NCBI RefSeq assembly: GCF_007896845.1
Contig: NZ_VOHS01000034.1
Location: 1-64,000 of the forward strand
DNA length: 64,000 nucleotides
Direction of reading: 5' to 3'
Origin: Chitinophaga pinensis
Lineage (GTDB): Bacteria; Bacteroidota; Bacteroidia; Chitinophagales; Chitinophagaceae
Positions within the stretch are counted from its first letter, which is position 1. Each line of letters opens with the position of its first letter. Under the pieces are notes generated by a model. That model saw nothing but the letters and a program-made list of their open reading frames with translations. It was not told the DNA's origin and made no database searches. The position numbers were made by a program, and so were the translations under genes. Positions 48,771 through 57,168 of the stretch are shown here, one piece after another.

Positions 48771-50111
48771 TTATAATCTGAAATTTACAGCCATGATCAG
48801 GCGATTTTCTGTTTTCACAAGGTCAGGTAACCATGTCGGATCTACCGGATCTGAAGTGAAACCAGTCTGTGAGGTGGTACCACCGTGACCTGCGAAGTAA
48901 GGCACGTTGGCATTTCTGTGGGCAAATTCGAAACGGAATGTTACGAAATCGTTCGGCATGATGTCGAAGGTGGCACTCAGTTGTGTCATTTTGAGATCCT
49001 TACCGGAAGCAATTGCCTGATCATAAGCATTAGGTGTTGCACTTGGTGCAGCAGGAACGAATGCCAGATAACCGCCGGGGTTGGTCACAAAGTCACCTCT
49101 CATCGTCAACGCTAATTTGTTTTTGTTGAACCATATGCGGTTGGTCAGAGAACTACCGGTCATATAGTTGTCTTTTGCCTTTACACCATCACCAGACTGG
49201 AAGCCATAGTGGGTGTTCAGACTAAATGCAGCCTGCGATATTCCTTTCGAACCGGGGTTTTTAAAGTAACGAGCCACGATACTGTTGTCGTGATGGAAGC
49301 GACGTACTTTAGACAATGATGTCGAACCAGCTACATGGGTATCGTTACCATAGTAGAAGTTGGCAACCAGCTGTACGTTTTCGGAAGGACGGTAATAGTT
49401 AGAGTTACCGAATCCGATGTTTTTACTCCAGCTGTTATAGGTTTGCCAGCCATTCAGCAACCACAGTTCAACTTTATATTTTTTGGTAGGATAAAATTGT
49501 ACCCTTGCTCCCTGAAAATAGAAGGGTGTGAAATCGCAGACCATACTACGCTGATAGCTCCAGTTTTCCTGCAGCACATAGCTTTCCAGTCCGATATAAC
49601 TCATAAAGATACCTGCCTCGATATTCAGTCCGTACTTGTAGTTGAAATGGTAACCGGCTGCGGCTTCGCGGATAAATTTCAGGTTACCTGTACCGGTATT
49701 ACGACCCCTTGTCACGGAGCCATCGGCCTCCTGTACAATGTGTGTCATACCGCCGGTCTGTAACCAGAGACGGCCAATCACATTTTTATAATTACTTTCT
49801 ATACCAATGCTCGCCTGATTAATGGAAAATTCATTGGCACGGCCGGTGGCGGCAGAAATAGTTTGTGTGTTGTCCTTTGGGCGTGCAAAGTTGTAGTTAA
49901 AATACGCGTCTGTCAGTACTGTTCCGGTGAGAATAACTTCTCCGTCTTTATCTTTCAGTTGTAACGGAGAAGATGACTGCCTGTTTTGTCCGTTGACCCA
50001 GGTCAGATTCATGCCCTCAAAAGGAACTTTCGAAGCGGGTTGAACGGTGTCCTGAGCCATTGCCATTGCTGACGCACAAATGAAGGCAGTCGTAAATACA
50101 TGCTTTTTCAT
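48771..50111 (-). CDS. Outer-membrane beta-barrel porin linked to the Kdp region
   Basis: The 446-residue product has a signal peptide (ending SAMAMAQ) and a long barrel pattern (VLTDAYFNYNFARPKDN, GRLWLQTGGMTHIVQEADG, FRFEFAHRNANVPYFAGHGG) ending RLIMAVNFRL with terminal aromatic-hydrophobic alternation. It resembles OmpL-like beta-barrel porin-2 proteins, which often accompany kdp genes in Bacteroidota. Potassium must cross the outer membrane, so a channel role in the Kdp response is reasonable. Its upstream region shares a 13-bp palindrome with the kdp operon. Confidence 0.85.
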   Translation of the reverse strand: MKKHVFTTAFICASAMAMAQDTVQPASKVPFEGMNLTWVNGQNRQSSSPLQLKDKDGEVILTGTVLTDAYFNYNFARPKDNTQTISAATGRANEFSINQASIGIESNYKNVIGRLWLQTGGMTHIVQEADGSVTRGRNTGTGNLKFIREAAAGYHFNYKYGLNIEAGIFMSYIGLESYVLQENWSYQRSMVCDFTPFYFQGARVQFYPTKKYKVELWLLNGWQTYNSWSKNIGFGNSNYYRPSENVQLVANFYYGNDTHVAGSTSLSKVRRFHHDNSIVARYFKNPGSKGISQAAFSLNTHYGFQSGDGVKAKDNYMTGSSLTNRIWFNKNKLALTMRGDFVTNPGGYLAFVPAAPSATPNAYDQAIASGKDLKMTQLSATFDIMPNDFVTFRFEFAHRNANVPYFAGHGGTTSQTGFTSDPVDPTWLPDLVKTENRLIMAVNFRL

Positions 50112-50158
50112 ACAAAAGGTTATGATGTTTTGTTCGGACCTCTGTAGCCAAACGAAAT

Positions 50159-50173
50159 GCCTGAGCTGTCCCT
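50159..50173 (-). promoter_or_regulatory. Weak sigma54-like promoter of the porin
   Basis: On the minus strand AGGGACAGCTCAGGC has the invariant GG-N10-GC spacing, but matches the rest of the TGGCAC-N5-TTGC consensus poorly. It lies about 50 bp upstream of the porin ATG and about 70 bp downstream of the shared palindrome. Confidence 0.3.
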
Positions 50174-50241
50174 TTCTTCTTAAAGCATTGGTTATTATTG
50201 TTTTGTATTTATTTTACATGCTATGCCAATCCTCAAAACCG

Positions 50242-50254
50242 TCTCGTTTTGAGA
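50242..50254. promoter_or_regulatory. Palindrome shared with the kdp promoter region (porin copy)
   Basis: TCTCGTTTTGAGA differs at one position from TCTCATTTTGAGA upstream of the kdp operon. It lies about 70 bp upstream of the possible sigma54 promoter, a normal place for an activator site. Confidence 0.5.
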
Positions 50255-50374
50255 AGGCTTTTATTGATTTTGATAGGGTAAAGGCGACTATCCCCGTTTT
50301 CGGGGATTGGCAGTATGAATGAAATCAACGGATCAGTACTTATATTTGCGGCCACATAAAAACGGTAGTAAGTC

Positions 50375-50803
50375 ATGGAGTATTCAAAAAACTATAAGGT
50401 AAAAGAGGAACATATTGACGTGCAGGGTATCATGGATGGTTTATACTATCCTTTTTACATGGAGTGGTGCCGTCACGACTATATTAAAGAAGTACTGGGT
50501 TTTGATTTTGCTGAAGAAGCGGCGAAAGGTGTGCACATGGTATTGTCTCAGTATACCCTGAAGTTTTTACGTTCCCTGAAAAAGGATGACGAATTCACTG
50601 TCACCTGCGAACTGCATGCAGATGCCGGTGGTCAGCCAAGACTGCATTTCAAACAGTCCATTATCATGAATGGTAAAGTGATGACAAGCGCCGTATTCAC
50701 AGGTACCTGTGTGGCCGCTACCGGTGGCAGACCCTATCTGCCGGCTGAAATGGCGGAGAAAGTGAAAGATGCACCTAAACTGGACATCGCAACACTGAAA
50801 TAG
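50375..50803 (+). CDS. Hotdog-fold acyl-CoA thioesterase (4HBT type)
   Basis: The 142-residue cytoplasmic protein has the YbgC/4HBT pattern: EEHIDVQGIMDGLYYPFYME supplies the usual aspartate near the active site and the YxxYxE helix. LSQYTLKFLRSLKKDDEFTV and LHFKQSIIMNGKVMTSAVFT form the central strands. The family hydrolyses acyl-CoA thioesters; the chain length preferred here is unknown. It is transcribed alone between the porin and the kinase and is probably unrelated to potassium uptake. Confidence 0.9.
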   Translation: MEYSKNYKVKEEHIDVQGIMDGLYYPFYMEWCRHDYIKEVLGFDFAEEAAKGVHMVLSQYTLKFLRSLKKDDEFTVTCELHADAGGQPRLHFKQSIIMNGKVMTSAVFTGTCVAATGGRPYLPAEMAEKVKDAPKLDIATLK

Positions 50804-50895
50804 AAGGTTTTGCTACAATTATATTCCCGGATGGCGAAAGCGGTCCGGGATTTTTATAGCGCCATCTTTCTTCAGGAGAGGTGGCTTCTTTATTT

Positions 50896-52596
50896 TCATT
50901 CTGCAGTAAACAGGGGCAATGTAAATCCAAACGTACTGCCTTCTCCCAGTGTGCTGTCCACCCAGATATTTCCTCCCTGTGCTTCGATAAATTCACGGGA
51001 GATAGATAGCCCTAATCCGGTTCCTACTTTCTCCGGTGTGCCGGGTACTTTGAAATATCTGTCGAAGATCCTTGACAGGTATTTTTCTTCAATACCCCGG
51101 CCATGATCTGCCACGGAAAATTCAACGCTGTTATTCCGGATAGTGGTTGTCAGTTCTATTTCACCATCCTCAGGTGAATATTTGACAGCATTGGTAAGGA
51201 AATTAGTCAGTACCCACGCTGTTTTCTCCGGATCGGTCATGATCTTGTATGCGTGGGTGTTATTATGGATGCGTAAGGCGATATTCTTTTGTTGCGCCAG
51301 TGCACTGACCGTATTGGTGGCATTGTCGATAATGATATCAGGGGATACGGGTTCAATTTTTAATTGTATATGTCCTGTTTCCACCTGACTGATATTCAGT
51401 AACTCACTGGTGATCTTCAGCAGGCGGTTGGCATCATCAGTAATACTTTTTACCAGTTCTTCCTGCTCTCTGTTCACGGCTCCCACGCGGGTATCGGTTA
51501 GCAGCTGGGCGCTCATTTTGATGGAAGCGATCGGTGTTTTCAGTTCATGTGAAATAGTGGCAATGAAATTGGTTTTCGCTTCATTGAGTTCGTGGAATGG
51601 GGTGATATTCCGCAATACGATCACCTGACCGATCACTTTTTCATTATTGGTAACATTCAGTATATCGAGGTGAAAATAGCTTTCTTTCTGATCAGCAAAG
51701 ATCTTTAGTTCTTTCGCCGGACTATCCGTTTTCAGGAGACTACGCATCAGGTCATTGTTGACCGCGATATCAGGTGCATATTGCCCCATGATCTCAACTT
51801 CGCGAAGCCCGAGTAGTTTCTCCGCAACCTTGTTCAGAAAAAGCAGATTCCTGTTTTCATCCAGTCCGATGATGCCATCATTCATCTGATTAATGATAGT
51901 ATCAATACGGCTTTTCTCAAATTTTATCTTCGCCAGATTACTATGTTCGTATTCATCCAGTTTTTCGGCCATGCTGTTAAATGCCTGTGCCAGTTCTCCG
52001 AATTCATCGTGCTGGGAGATACGGATCCTTTTAGAATAGTCTTTGTTTACAATCGCCTTTATACCGTCAGCAAGCGCCTTTACCGGCTCGCTGATGATAC
52101 CGGGGAAGTTCACAGCCAGCGTAAAAGCAATCAGCGCCAGAAAGCCAAAGATGATCATGGTGAAATTGCTGAAACGTCTGGCATTACTTTCGGCAAGGGT
52201 GTTTTTACGAAAGATGGCTTGCTGATTGGCGGTATTGATCTGGTATATTTTCCGGCGGATAATACTTTGTAAAGAGTCGTTATCAGGATCGTGTTTCAGT
52301 TGTTCGAAGATATTTCTGACAGCTGCAGTGGCCGCGGCTTCTCCCTGTTCGGTGATATTGGCTTCCTGTTTAACAAGATTGTCGTTAAACTCACGCAGTA
52401 CCGCTGAATCAAAAGGCACACGATCCATCAGTGACAGCATGTTGTTACTGTAAACGAGCGTTTCGTAGTTGTCTTCTAATATAAGGCGCGCGTCTTTTTT
52501 CAGCTGGTGTATGGAGTAGATACCCAGTATGCCGGAGATAAGAATTGCTATAAATAAGAATCCGATGCCTATACTTAATTTCGTCTTGAGGCGCAT
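50896..52596 (-). CDS. Membrane histidine kinase of the Kdp region
   Basis: The 566-residue kinase has TM1 (about 7-27), a periplasmic sensor (about 28-140), TM2 (about 145-165), HAMP (about 165-220), PAS (about 230-335; DTIINQMNDGIIGLDENRNL), an HisKA domain with phosphoacceptor H350 in ATISHELKTPIASIKMSAQL, and an HATPase domain (NAVKYSPEDGEIEL, VADHGRGIEEKYLSRIFDRY, GTGLGLSISREF). It starts one base after the KdpD-like gene stops. Canonical KdpD fuses the cytoplasmic sensor to a kinase; here the two are separate proteins. Its likely partner is the NtrC-type regulator at 61268-62634. Confidence 0.93.
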   Translation of the reverse strand: MRLKTKLSIGIGFLFIAILISGILGIYSIHQLKKDARLILEDNYETLVYSNNMLSLMDRVPFDSAVLREFNDNLVKQEANITEQGEAAATAAVRNIFEQLKHDPDNDSLQSIIRRKIYQINTANQQAIFRKNTLAESNARRFSNFTMIIFGFLALIAFTLAVNFPGIISEPVKALADGIKAIVNKDYSKRIRISQHDEFGELAQAFNSMAEKLDEYEHSNLAKIKFEKSRIDTIINQMNDGIIGLDENRNLLFLNKVAEKLLGLREVEIMGQYAPDIAVNNDLMRSLLKTDSPAKELKIFADQKESYFHLDILNVTNNEKVIGQVIVLRNITPFHELNEAKTNFIATISHELKTPIASIKMSAQLLTDTRVGAVNREQEELVKSITDDANRLLKITSELLNISQVETGHIQLKIEPVSPDIIIDNATNTVSALAQQKNIALRIHNNTHAYKIMTDPEKTAWVLTNFLTNAVKYSPEDGEIELTTTIRNNSVEFSVADHGRGIEEKYLSRIFDRYFKVPGTPEKVGTGLGLSISREFIEAQGGNIWVDSTLGEGSTFGFTLPLFTAE

Positions 52597-52597
52597 G

Positions 52598-53722
52598 TCA
52601 GGAAAGAATTATAATGTCAATATCCGATTCTGACAGCTTACCTAACAGCTGGGAGAAAACGGCTGTATTCAGCAGCATACCCATTACATTCAAATGAGGT
52701 TTGCCGAGGCAGATCGTAGTGACCTTTTTCTCATCGGCGGTCTGCATAATACTTTTAGCAATATTACTGTTTTTTACTTTTATGACTTCTCCACCCAGTT
52801 CCATCGCGAGTTTGAAGTTATTGATCAGGTGTCTTTGTGCTGCAAGACCGATCTTGTCGCCGTCTTCTTTGGGTGTCTGGACGTAGAGTACGTACCATTT
52901 GGACTGATAGTAGGCAGCCAGTCTGGCGGTTTTACGGATCACCTTTTTAGCTATTACATGATTGCTGCTGACGCAGGCGAGAAAACGTTCATTGCGGGGA
53001 TGTGCGGTCCGGGGGAGGGAGGATTCAATTTTACGTTCTACCTGTGTGGCTACTTCTTTCAGGGCCAGTTCTCTGAGTTGTAATATCCTTTCCGGCTGAA
53101 AGAAGTTTTTCATGGCTACGGCGATCTTGTCCGCGGTATAGATCTTACCTTCTTTGAGCCGGGTAACCAGTTCATCTGCCGTCAGATCGATATTCACGAC
53201 TTCATCTGCCTGTTGCAGCACGAGATCGGGAATACGTTCAGCCACATCGACACCGGTGATGTGCTTTACCTCCTCTTGTAGCCCTTCAATATGCTGTATA
53301 TTGACGGCGCTGATCACGTTGATGCCGGCTTCCAGTATTTCCATCACATCCTGCCAGCGTTTTTCGTTTTTGCTACCTTCGATATTGGTATGGGCAAGTT
53401 CGTCTATAACAACCACTTCCGGGTGGAGATTGAGGACGGCCTGCATATCCAGTTCTTCCAGTGCCTTGCCTTTGTAGAAAAGTTCCCTGCGGGGAATGAG
53501 GGGTAATCCGTCCAGCAGGGCGTGTGTTTCAGTACGGTTGTGCGTTTCGATATAGGCGATTTTGATATCGACGCCATTGCGTAACAATGTTCTGGCCTCC
53601 TGCAACATGCGGTAGGTCTTGCCTACACCGGCGCTCATCCCGATGTATATTTTAAACTTCCCTCTTCTGGATTGACGGATCAGGTCGAGGAAGTGTTGGG
53701 CGTTATTGTCTTTGTCGCTCAT
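52598..53722 (-). CDS. kdpD: KdpD N-terminal sensor module (KdpD + Usp domains), split from its kinase
   Basis: The 374-residue soluble protein matches only the N-terminal half of KdpD. The KdpD domain (about 20-230) has a Walker A-like GMSAGVGKTYRML, IAYIETHNRTETHALLDGLP and VVVIDELAHTNIEGSKNEKR. A Usp domain follows (about 245-374; RFLACVSSNHVIAKKVIRKT). No transmembrane or kinase part is present. The Usp domain of KdpD is known to bind c-di-AMP in some bacteria; whether this one does is unknown. It precedes the kinase gene by one base, so coupled translation would keep the pair stoichiometric. Confidence 0.93.
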   Translation of the reverse strand: MSDKDNNAQHFLDLIRQSRRGKFKIYIGMSAGVGKTYRMLQEARTLLRNGVDIKIAYIETHNRTETHALLDGLPLIPRRELFYKGKALEELDMQAVLNLHPEVVVIDELAHTNIEGSKNEKRWQDVMEILEAGINVISAVNIQHIEGLQEEVKHITGVDVAERIPDLVLQQADEVVNIDLTADELVTRLKEGKIYTADKIAVAMKNFFQPERILQLRELALKEVATQVERKIESSLPRTAHPRNERFLACVSSNHVIAKKVIRKTARLAAYYQSKWYVLYVQTPKEDGDKIGLAAQRHLINNFKLAMELGGEVIKVKNSNIAKSIMQTADEKKVTTICLGKPHLNVMGMLLNTAVFSQLLGKLSESDIDIIILS

Positions 53723-53853
53723 TGGCTGTATTATTCAAAAACTCACTTTCCGTCCGGGCCCGGGCGTGTCTTCTCATCATGAGAAAAGTGTCCCGATACC
53801 TGGTACGGAAGAGGTGAGATCAATCATGTAAGAAGTTTAGTAAGCACCTGCTG

Positions 53854-54429
53854 CTAACAGCAGACCTTCTTTTTCTTCTTCTTTTTGTACGGCAGGAGGC
53901 GTATAAAGCATTGCCGTACAGAGGCAGTTCTGGCACCCTTTCTTTGCAGGATATTAAAGTTAACACAACTCTTGCATCCTTTCCAGAATTCCGGGTCCCG
54001 GGTTATTTCATTAAAGGTGACTGGTAAAAAACCTAATTTGCTGTTCATGCGCATGATGGCCAGTCCACTTGTAATGCTGAATAATTTAGCCTCCGGATAT
54101 TTTTCACGTGACAACTGAAATATCCTCCTTTTGATACGGGAGGCGATTCCCTGTCCGCGGAATGTCGGATTAACGATCATACCTGAGTTGGATACAAATG
54201 CGCCGTTGCTCCAGCTCTCTATATAAGAGAATCCTACCCAGATCTTATTTACTGTCAGTGCGATAACGGCTTTTCCCTCCCTTATCTTTTTCATAATAGC
54301 GGATACGGAACGTTTGCTGATGCCGGTACCTCTTACTTTGGCGGATGCTTCCATTTCTGCCGTGATCATAGCGGCGTATTTACAGTCGGAGAGCACCGCC
54401 TTTCTGACTATTACTCTATCGTTGTCCAT
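53854..54429 (-). CDS. GNAT N-acetyltransferase inside the kdp operon
   Basis: The 191-residue protein has the GNAT fold with the acetyl-CoA pyrophosphate loop in MIVNPTFRGQGIASRIKRRI. The end of the domain carries FWKGCKSCVNFNILQRKG. To my knowledge a similar FWKGCxSCVN segment marks the Bacteroidota GNAT proteins of arginine clusters, so this may be a paralogue. The C-terminus is odd: a run of seven lysines followed by VCC. It lies 11 bp after kdpC and before the sensor genes, so it is co-expressed with the pump. A regulatory acetylation role is possible but untested. Confidence 0.85.
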   Translation of the reverse strand: MDNDRVIVRKAVLSDCKYAAMITAEMEASAKVRGTGISKRSVSAIMKKIREGKAVIALTVNKIWVGFSYIESWSNGAFVSNSGMIVNPTFRGQGIASRIKRRIFQLSREKYPEAKLFSITSGLAIMRMNSKLGFLPVTFNEITRDPEFWKGCKSCVNFNILQRKGARTASVRQCFIRLLPYKKKKKKKVCC

Positions 54430-54440
54430 TTCGGGTTGGT

Positions 54441-55004
54441 TTATTTTAATGTATCGAGTGCGATATTAAGTTTGAGTACGTTTACTTTTGCTGGTCCTGC
54501 TATGCCCAGCCATGGGCCGCGGATATGGTCAGATACAAGGGTAATGACCTTGTTTTCTGAGAGGTGACGTGCTGCTGCGACACGTTTTACCTGAATCATT
54601 GCAGCGGCAGGAGAGATGTCCGGATCAAGGCCACTACCTGAAGCTGTTACCAGTTCGGCAGGGATGTCTTCTTTGTTGATACCCGGATTGTGTATCAGGA
54701 AGGTATCGATACGGTCCTGCACCAGTTGCTGGTAGTCCGGATTAGAGGCCGCTTTGTTAGAGCCTGCAGATCCGGCAGCGTTATAATCAACGGCAGAAGG
54801 GCGACCGTTAAAGTATTTGTCATCAGTGAATTTTTGTCCGATGTTTTCATAGCCAACCACTTTTCCATTTACAGAGATTGTTTTTCCCTTTCCCTGTCCC
54901 GGTGCTGCTTTGGATATGGCTGCGATCAGTGACGGATACAGTACGGCGAGTACAAGTATCATAAAAATGGAAAGTTTTACAGAAGGCCAGATATACTTTT
55001 TCAT
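54441..55004 (-). CDS. kdpC: Potassium-transporting ATPase subunit C
   Basis: KdpC stabilises the KdpFABC complex at the membrane. The 187-residue protein has one N-terminal helix (LSIFMILVLAVLYPSLIAAI). The family motifs NGRPSAVDYNAAGSAGSN and VTASGSGLDPDISPAAAMIQ follow, then HLSENKVITLVSDHIRGPWL. The length is typical. It follows kdpB by 21 bp. Confidence 0.97.
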   Translation of the reverse strand: MKKYIWPSVKLSIFMILVLAVLYPSLIAAISKAAPGQGKGKTISVNGKVVGYENIGQKFTDDKYFNGRPSAVDYNAAGSAGSNKAASNPDYQQLVQDRIDTFLIHNPGINKEDIPAELVTASGSGLDPDISPAAAMIQVKRVAAARHLSENKVITLVSDHIRGPWLGIAGPAKVNVLKLNIALDTLK

Positions 55005-55025
55005 GGTAATTATTTTGAACTTATT

Positions 55026-57083
55026 TTACATAAAAAGAGACAGGAACAGATCGATGATCTTGATACCGATAAATGGTATAAGCACACCGCCAAAACCATA
55101 GATCAGCAGGTTCCTGCGTAACAGGGCGCTCGCACCGATAGGTTTGTAAGCGACGCCTTTCAGTGCCAGTGGGATCAATGCAGGAATAATGATTGCATTA
55201 AAGATCACAGCGGAAAGAATAGCACTTTCCGGAGAAGCAAGGTGCATGATGTTCAGACCCTGCAGAGCCGGAATAGCGGTTACGAAGAGCGCTGGTACGA
55301 TGGCGAAGTATTTTGCCACGTCGTTTGCGATAGAAAAGGTGGTGAGTGTACCACGGGTCATCAGCAACTGTTTACCGATTTCCACGATCTCAATCAGTTT
55401 GGTAGGGTCATTGTCAAGGTCCACCATGTTACCGGCTTCTTTTGCTGCCTGCGTACCACTGTTCATCGCAACACCTACGTCTGCCTGTGCCAGTGCTGGT
55501 GCGTCATTGGTACCATCACCCATCATGGCGACCAGTTTACCGCCTTCCTGTTCTTTGCGGATATAGATCATTTTATCCTCCGGTTTTGCTTCCGCGATGA
55601 AGTCATCTACACCTGCCTTTTCAGCAATATATTTTGCAGTCAGTGGGTTATCACCTGTTACCATCACTGTTTTTACACCCATACGGCGCAGGCGCTCGAA
55701 GCGTTCGCGGATACCGGGTTTGATGATGTCCTGTAGTTCGATCACACCGATTACTTCTTCGTTACGACTCACTACCAGCGGGGTACCACCATTAGAAGAA
55801 ATTTCTTTTACTTTCTCTTCCATTTCCTGTGGGAATGTGTGGCCTGCTTTGCTGACGATGTTACGGATGGCATCAAAAGCGCCTTTACGGATACGGATAC
55901 CATCGAGGTTGATACCACTACTGCGGGTTTCTGCGGTAAACTCGATGAAGGTCGCATTTTCGCTTTGCAGCTGATTGGCCTTAATACCTTTTTCAGCGGC
56001 CAGTTCGATGATGGATTTGCCCTCGGGTGTTTCATCTGCCAGAGAAGCTAATGCACAGGCTTCAAAGAATTCTTTTTTGCCGATTGCATAAGCCGGCCAG
56101 AAGTGAGTCGCCTTACGGTTACCGATAGTGATGGTACCTGTTTTGTCAAGCAGCAGGGTGTCGATATCACCGGCTGTTTCTACAGCTTTACCACTTTTGG
56201 TGATCACGTTGGCTCTCAGTGCGCGGTCCATTCCGGCGATACCGATCGCACTGAGCAGACCACCGATAGTTGTAGGTATTAAGCACACGAATAATGACAC
56301 AAATGCAGCAATGGTGATCGGTGTGTTGGCATAGTCACCAAAGGGCTTTAAGGTTACGCAAACGATGGTGAAGACCAGTGTGAAACTTGCCAGTAAGATA
56401 GTCAAAGCAATTTCGTTGGGCGTTTTCTGGCGACTGGCACCTTCTACCAGTGCGATCATTTTATCCAGAAAGCTTTCGCCGGGATCGGTTGTTACACGTA
56501 CTTTGATCTTGTCGCTCAGTACTTTTGTACCGCCGGTGACAGATGATTTATCTCCACCAGATTCCCGGATCACCGGGGCAGATTCACCGGTAATAGCAGA
56601 TTCATCGATCGTAGCCAGCCCCTGTATAATCTCTCCATCCATCGGGATCATATCACCTGCTTCGCAGATAAAGAAGTCCCCTTTGCGGAGTTGTGAAGAG
56701 GGAACAATTTTGATTTCATTGGTATATACCTCACCGATGGCCAATACTTTTTTAGCCGGTGTTTCTTCTCTTGTTTTACGCAGACTTTCTGCCTGTGCCT
56801 TACCTCTCGCTTCCGCGATGGCTTCTGCAAAGTTGGCAAAGAGAAGGGTCAGCAGCAGGATGATAAATACTGCCAGATTGTATCCGAAAGAACCTTGCTT
56901 AGTATCGCCGGTAAAAGCAGTATATAGCGTAACGGCCAACATGATAGCGGTGCCTATCTCTACGGTGAACATCACCGGATTGCGAAACATGCTCTTCGGA
57001 GACAATTTCACGAATGCCTGTTTCAGGGCGCCGCTTACCAGAGCGGGTTCGAGTAGTTTAGTTTGATGATTATTTTCAGACAT
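55026..57083 (-). CDS. kdpB: Potassium-transporting ATPase ATP-binding subunit
   Basis: This 685-residue P-type ATPase is the energising subunit of KdpFABC. Phosphorylation occurs at the Asp of LLLDKTGTITIGNRK; the actuator loop is IDESAITGESAPVIRESGG and the hinge is VAMMGDGTNDAPALAQADVG. Membrane helices are at FVSLFVCLIPTTIGGLLSAI and elsewhere as in the family. Nothing is missing. It lies between kdpA and kdpC in the normal order. Confidence 0.98.
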   Translation of the reverse strand: MSENNHQTKLLEPALVSGALKQAFVKLSPKSMFRNPVMFTVEIGTAIMLAVTLYTAFTGDTKQGSFGYNLAVFIILLLTLLFANFAEAIAEARGKAQAESLRKTREETPAKKVLAIGEVYTNEIKIVPSSQLRKGDFFICEAGDMIPMDGEIIQGLATIDESAITGESAPVIRESGGDKSSVTGGTKVLSDKIKVRVTTDPGESFLDKMIALVEGASRQKTPNEIALTILLASFTLVFTIVCVTLKPFGDYANTPITIAAFVSLFVCLIPTTIGGLLSAIGIAGMDRALRANVITKSGKAVETAGDIDTLLLDKTGTITIGNRKATHFWPAYAIGKKEFFEACALASLADETPEGKSIIELAAEKGIKANQLQSENATFIEFTAETRSSGINLDGIRIRKGAFDAIRNIVSKAGHTFPQEMEEKVKEISSNGGTPLVVSRNEEVIGVIELQDIIKPGIRERFERLRRMGVKTVMVTGDNPLTAKYIAEKAGVDDFIAEAKPEDKMIYIRKEQEGGKLVAMMGDGTNDAPALAQADVGVAMNSGTQAAKEAGNMVDLDNDPTKLIEIVEIGKQLLMTRGTLTTFSIANDVAKYFAIVPALFVTAIPALQGLNIMHLASPESAILSAVIFNAIIIPALIPLALKGVAYKPIGASALLRRNLLIYGFGGVLIPFIGIKIIDLFLSLFM

Positions 57084-57168
57084 GATAATTCAAAGTTTTA
57101 CGAAACAAGGTTTTCACAGGATAGGCACTTTCAATCTCAATAGTGCTATAGGATAATAACTGAGGGCG

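Noticed and set aside
56365..57066. 233-codon plus-strand frame inside kdpB
   Set aside because: It is antisense to essential P-type ATPase motifs; the serine-rich composition is a codon-bias artefact.
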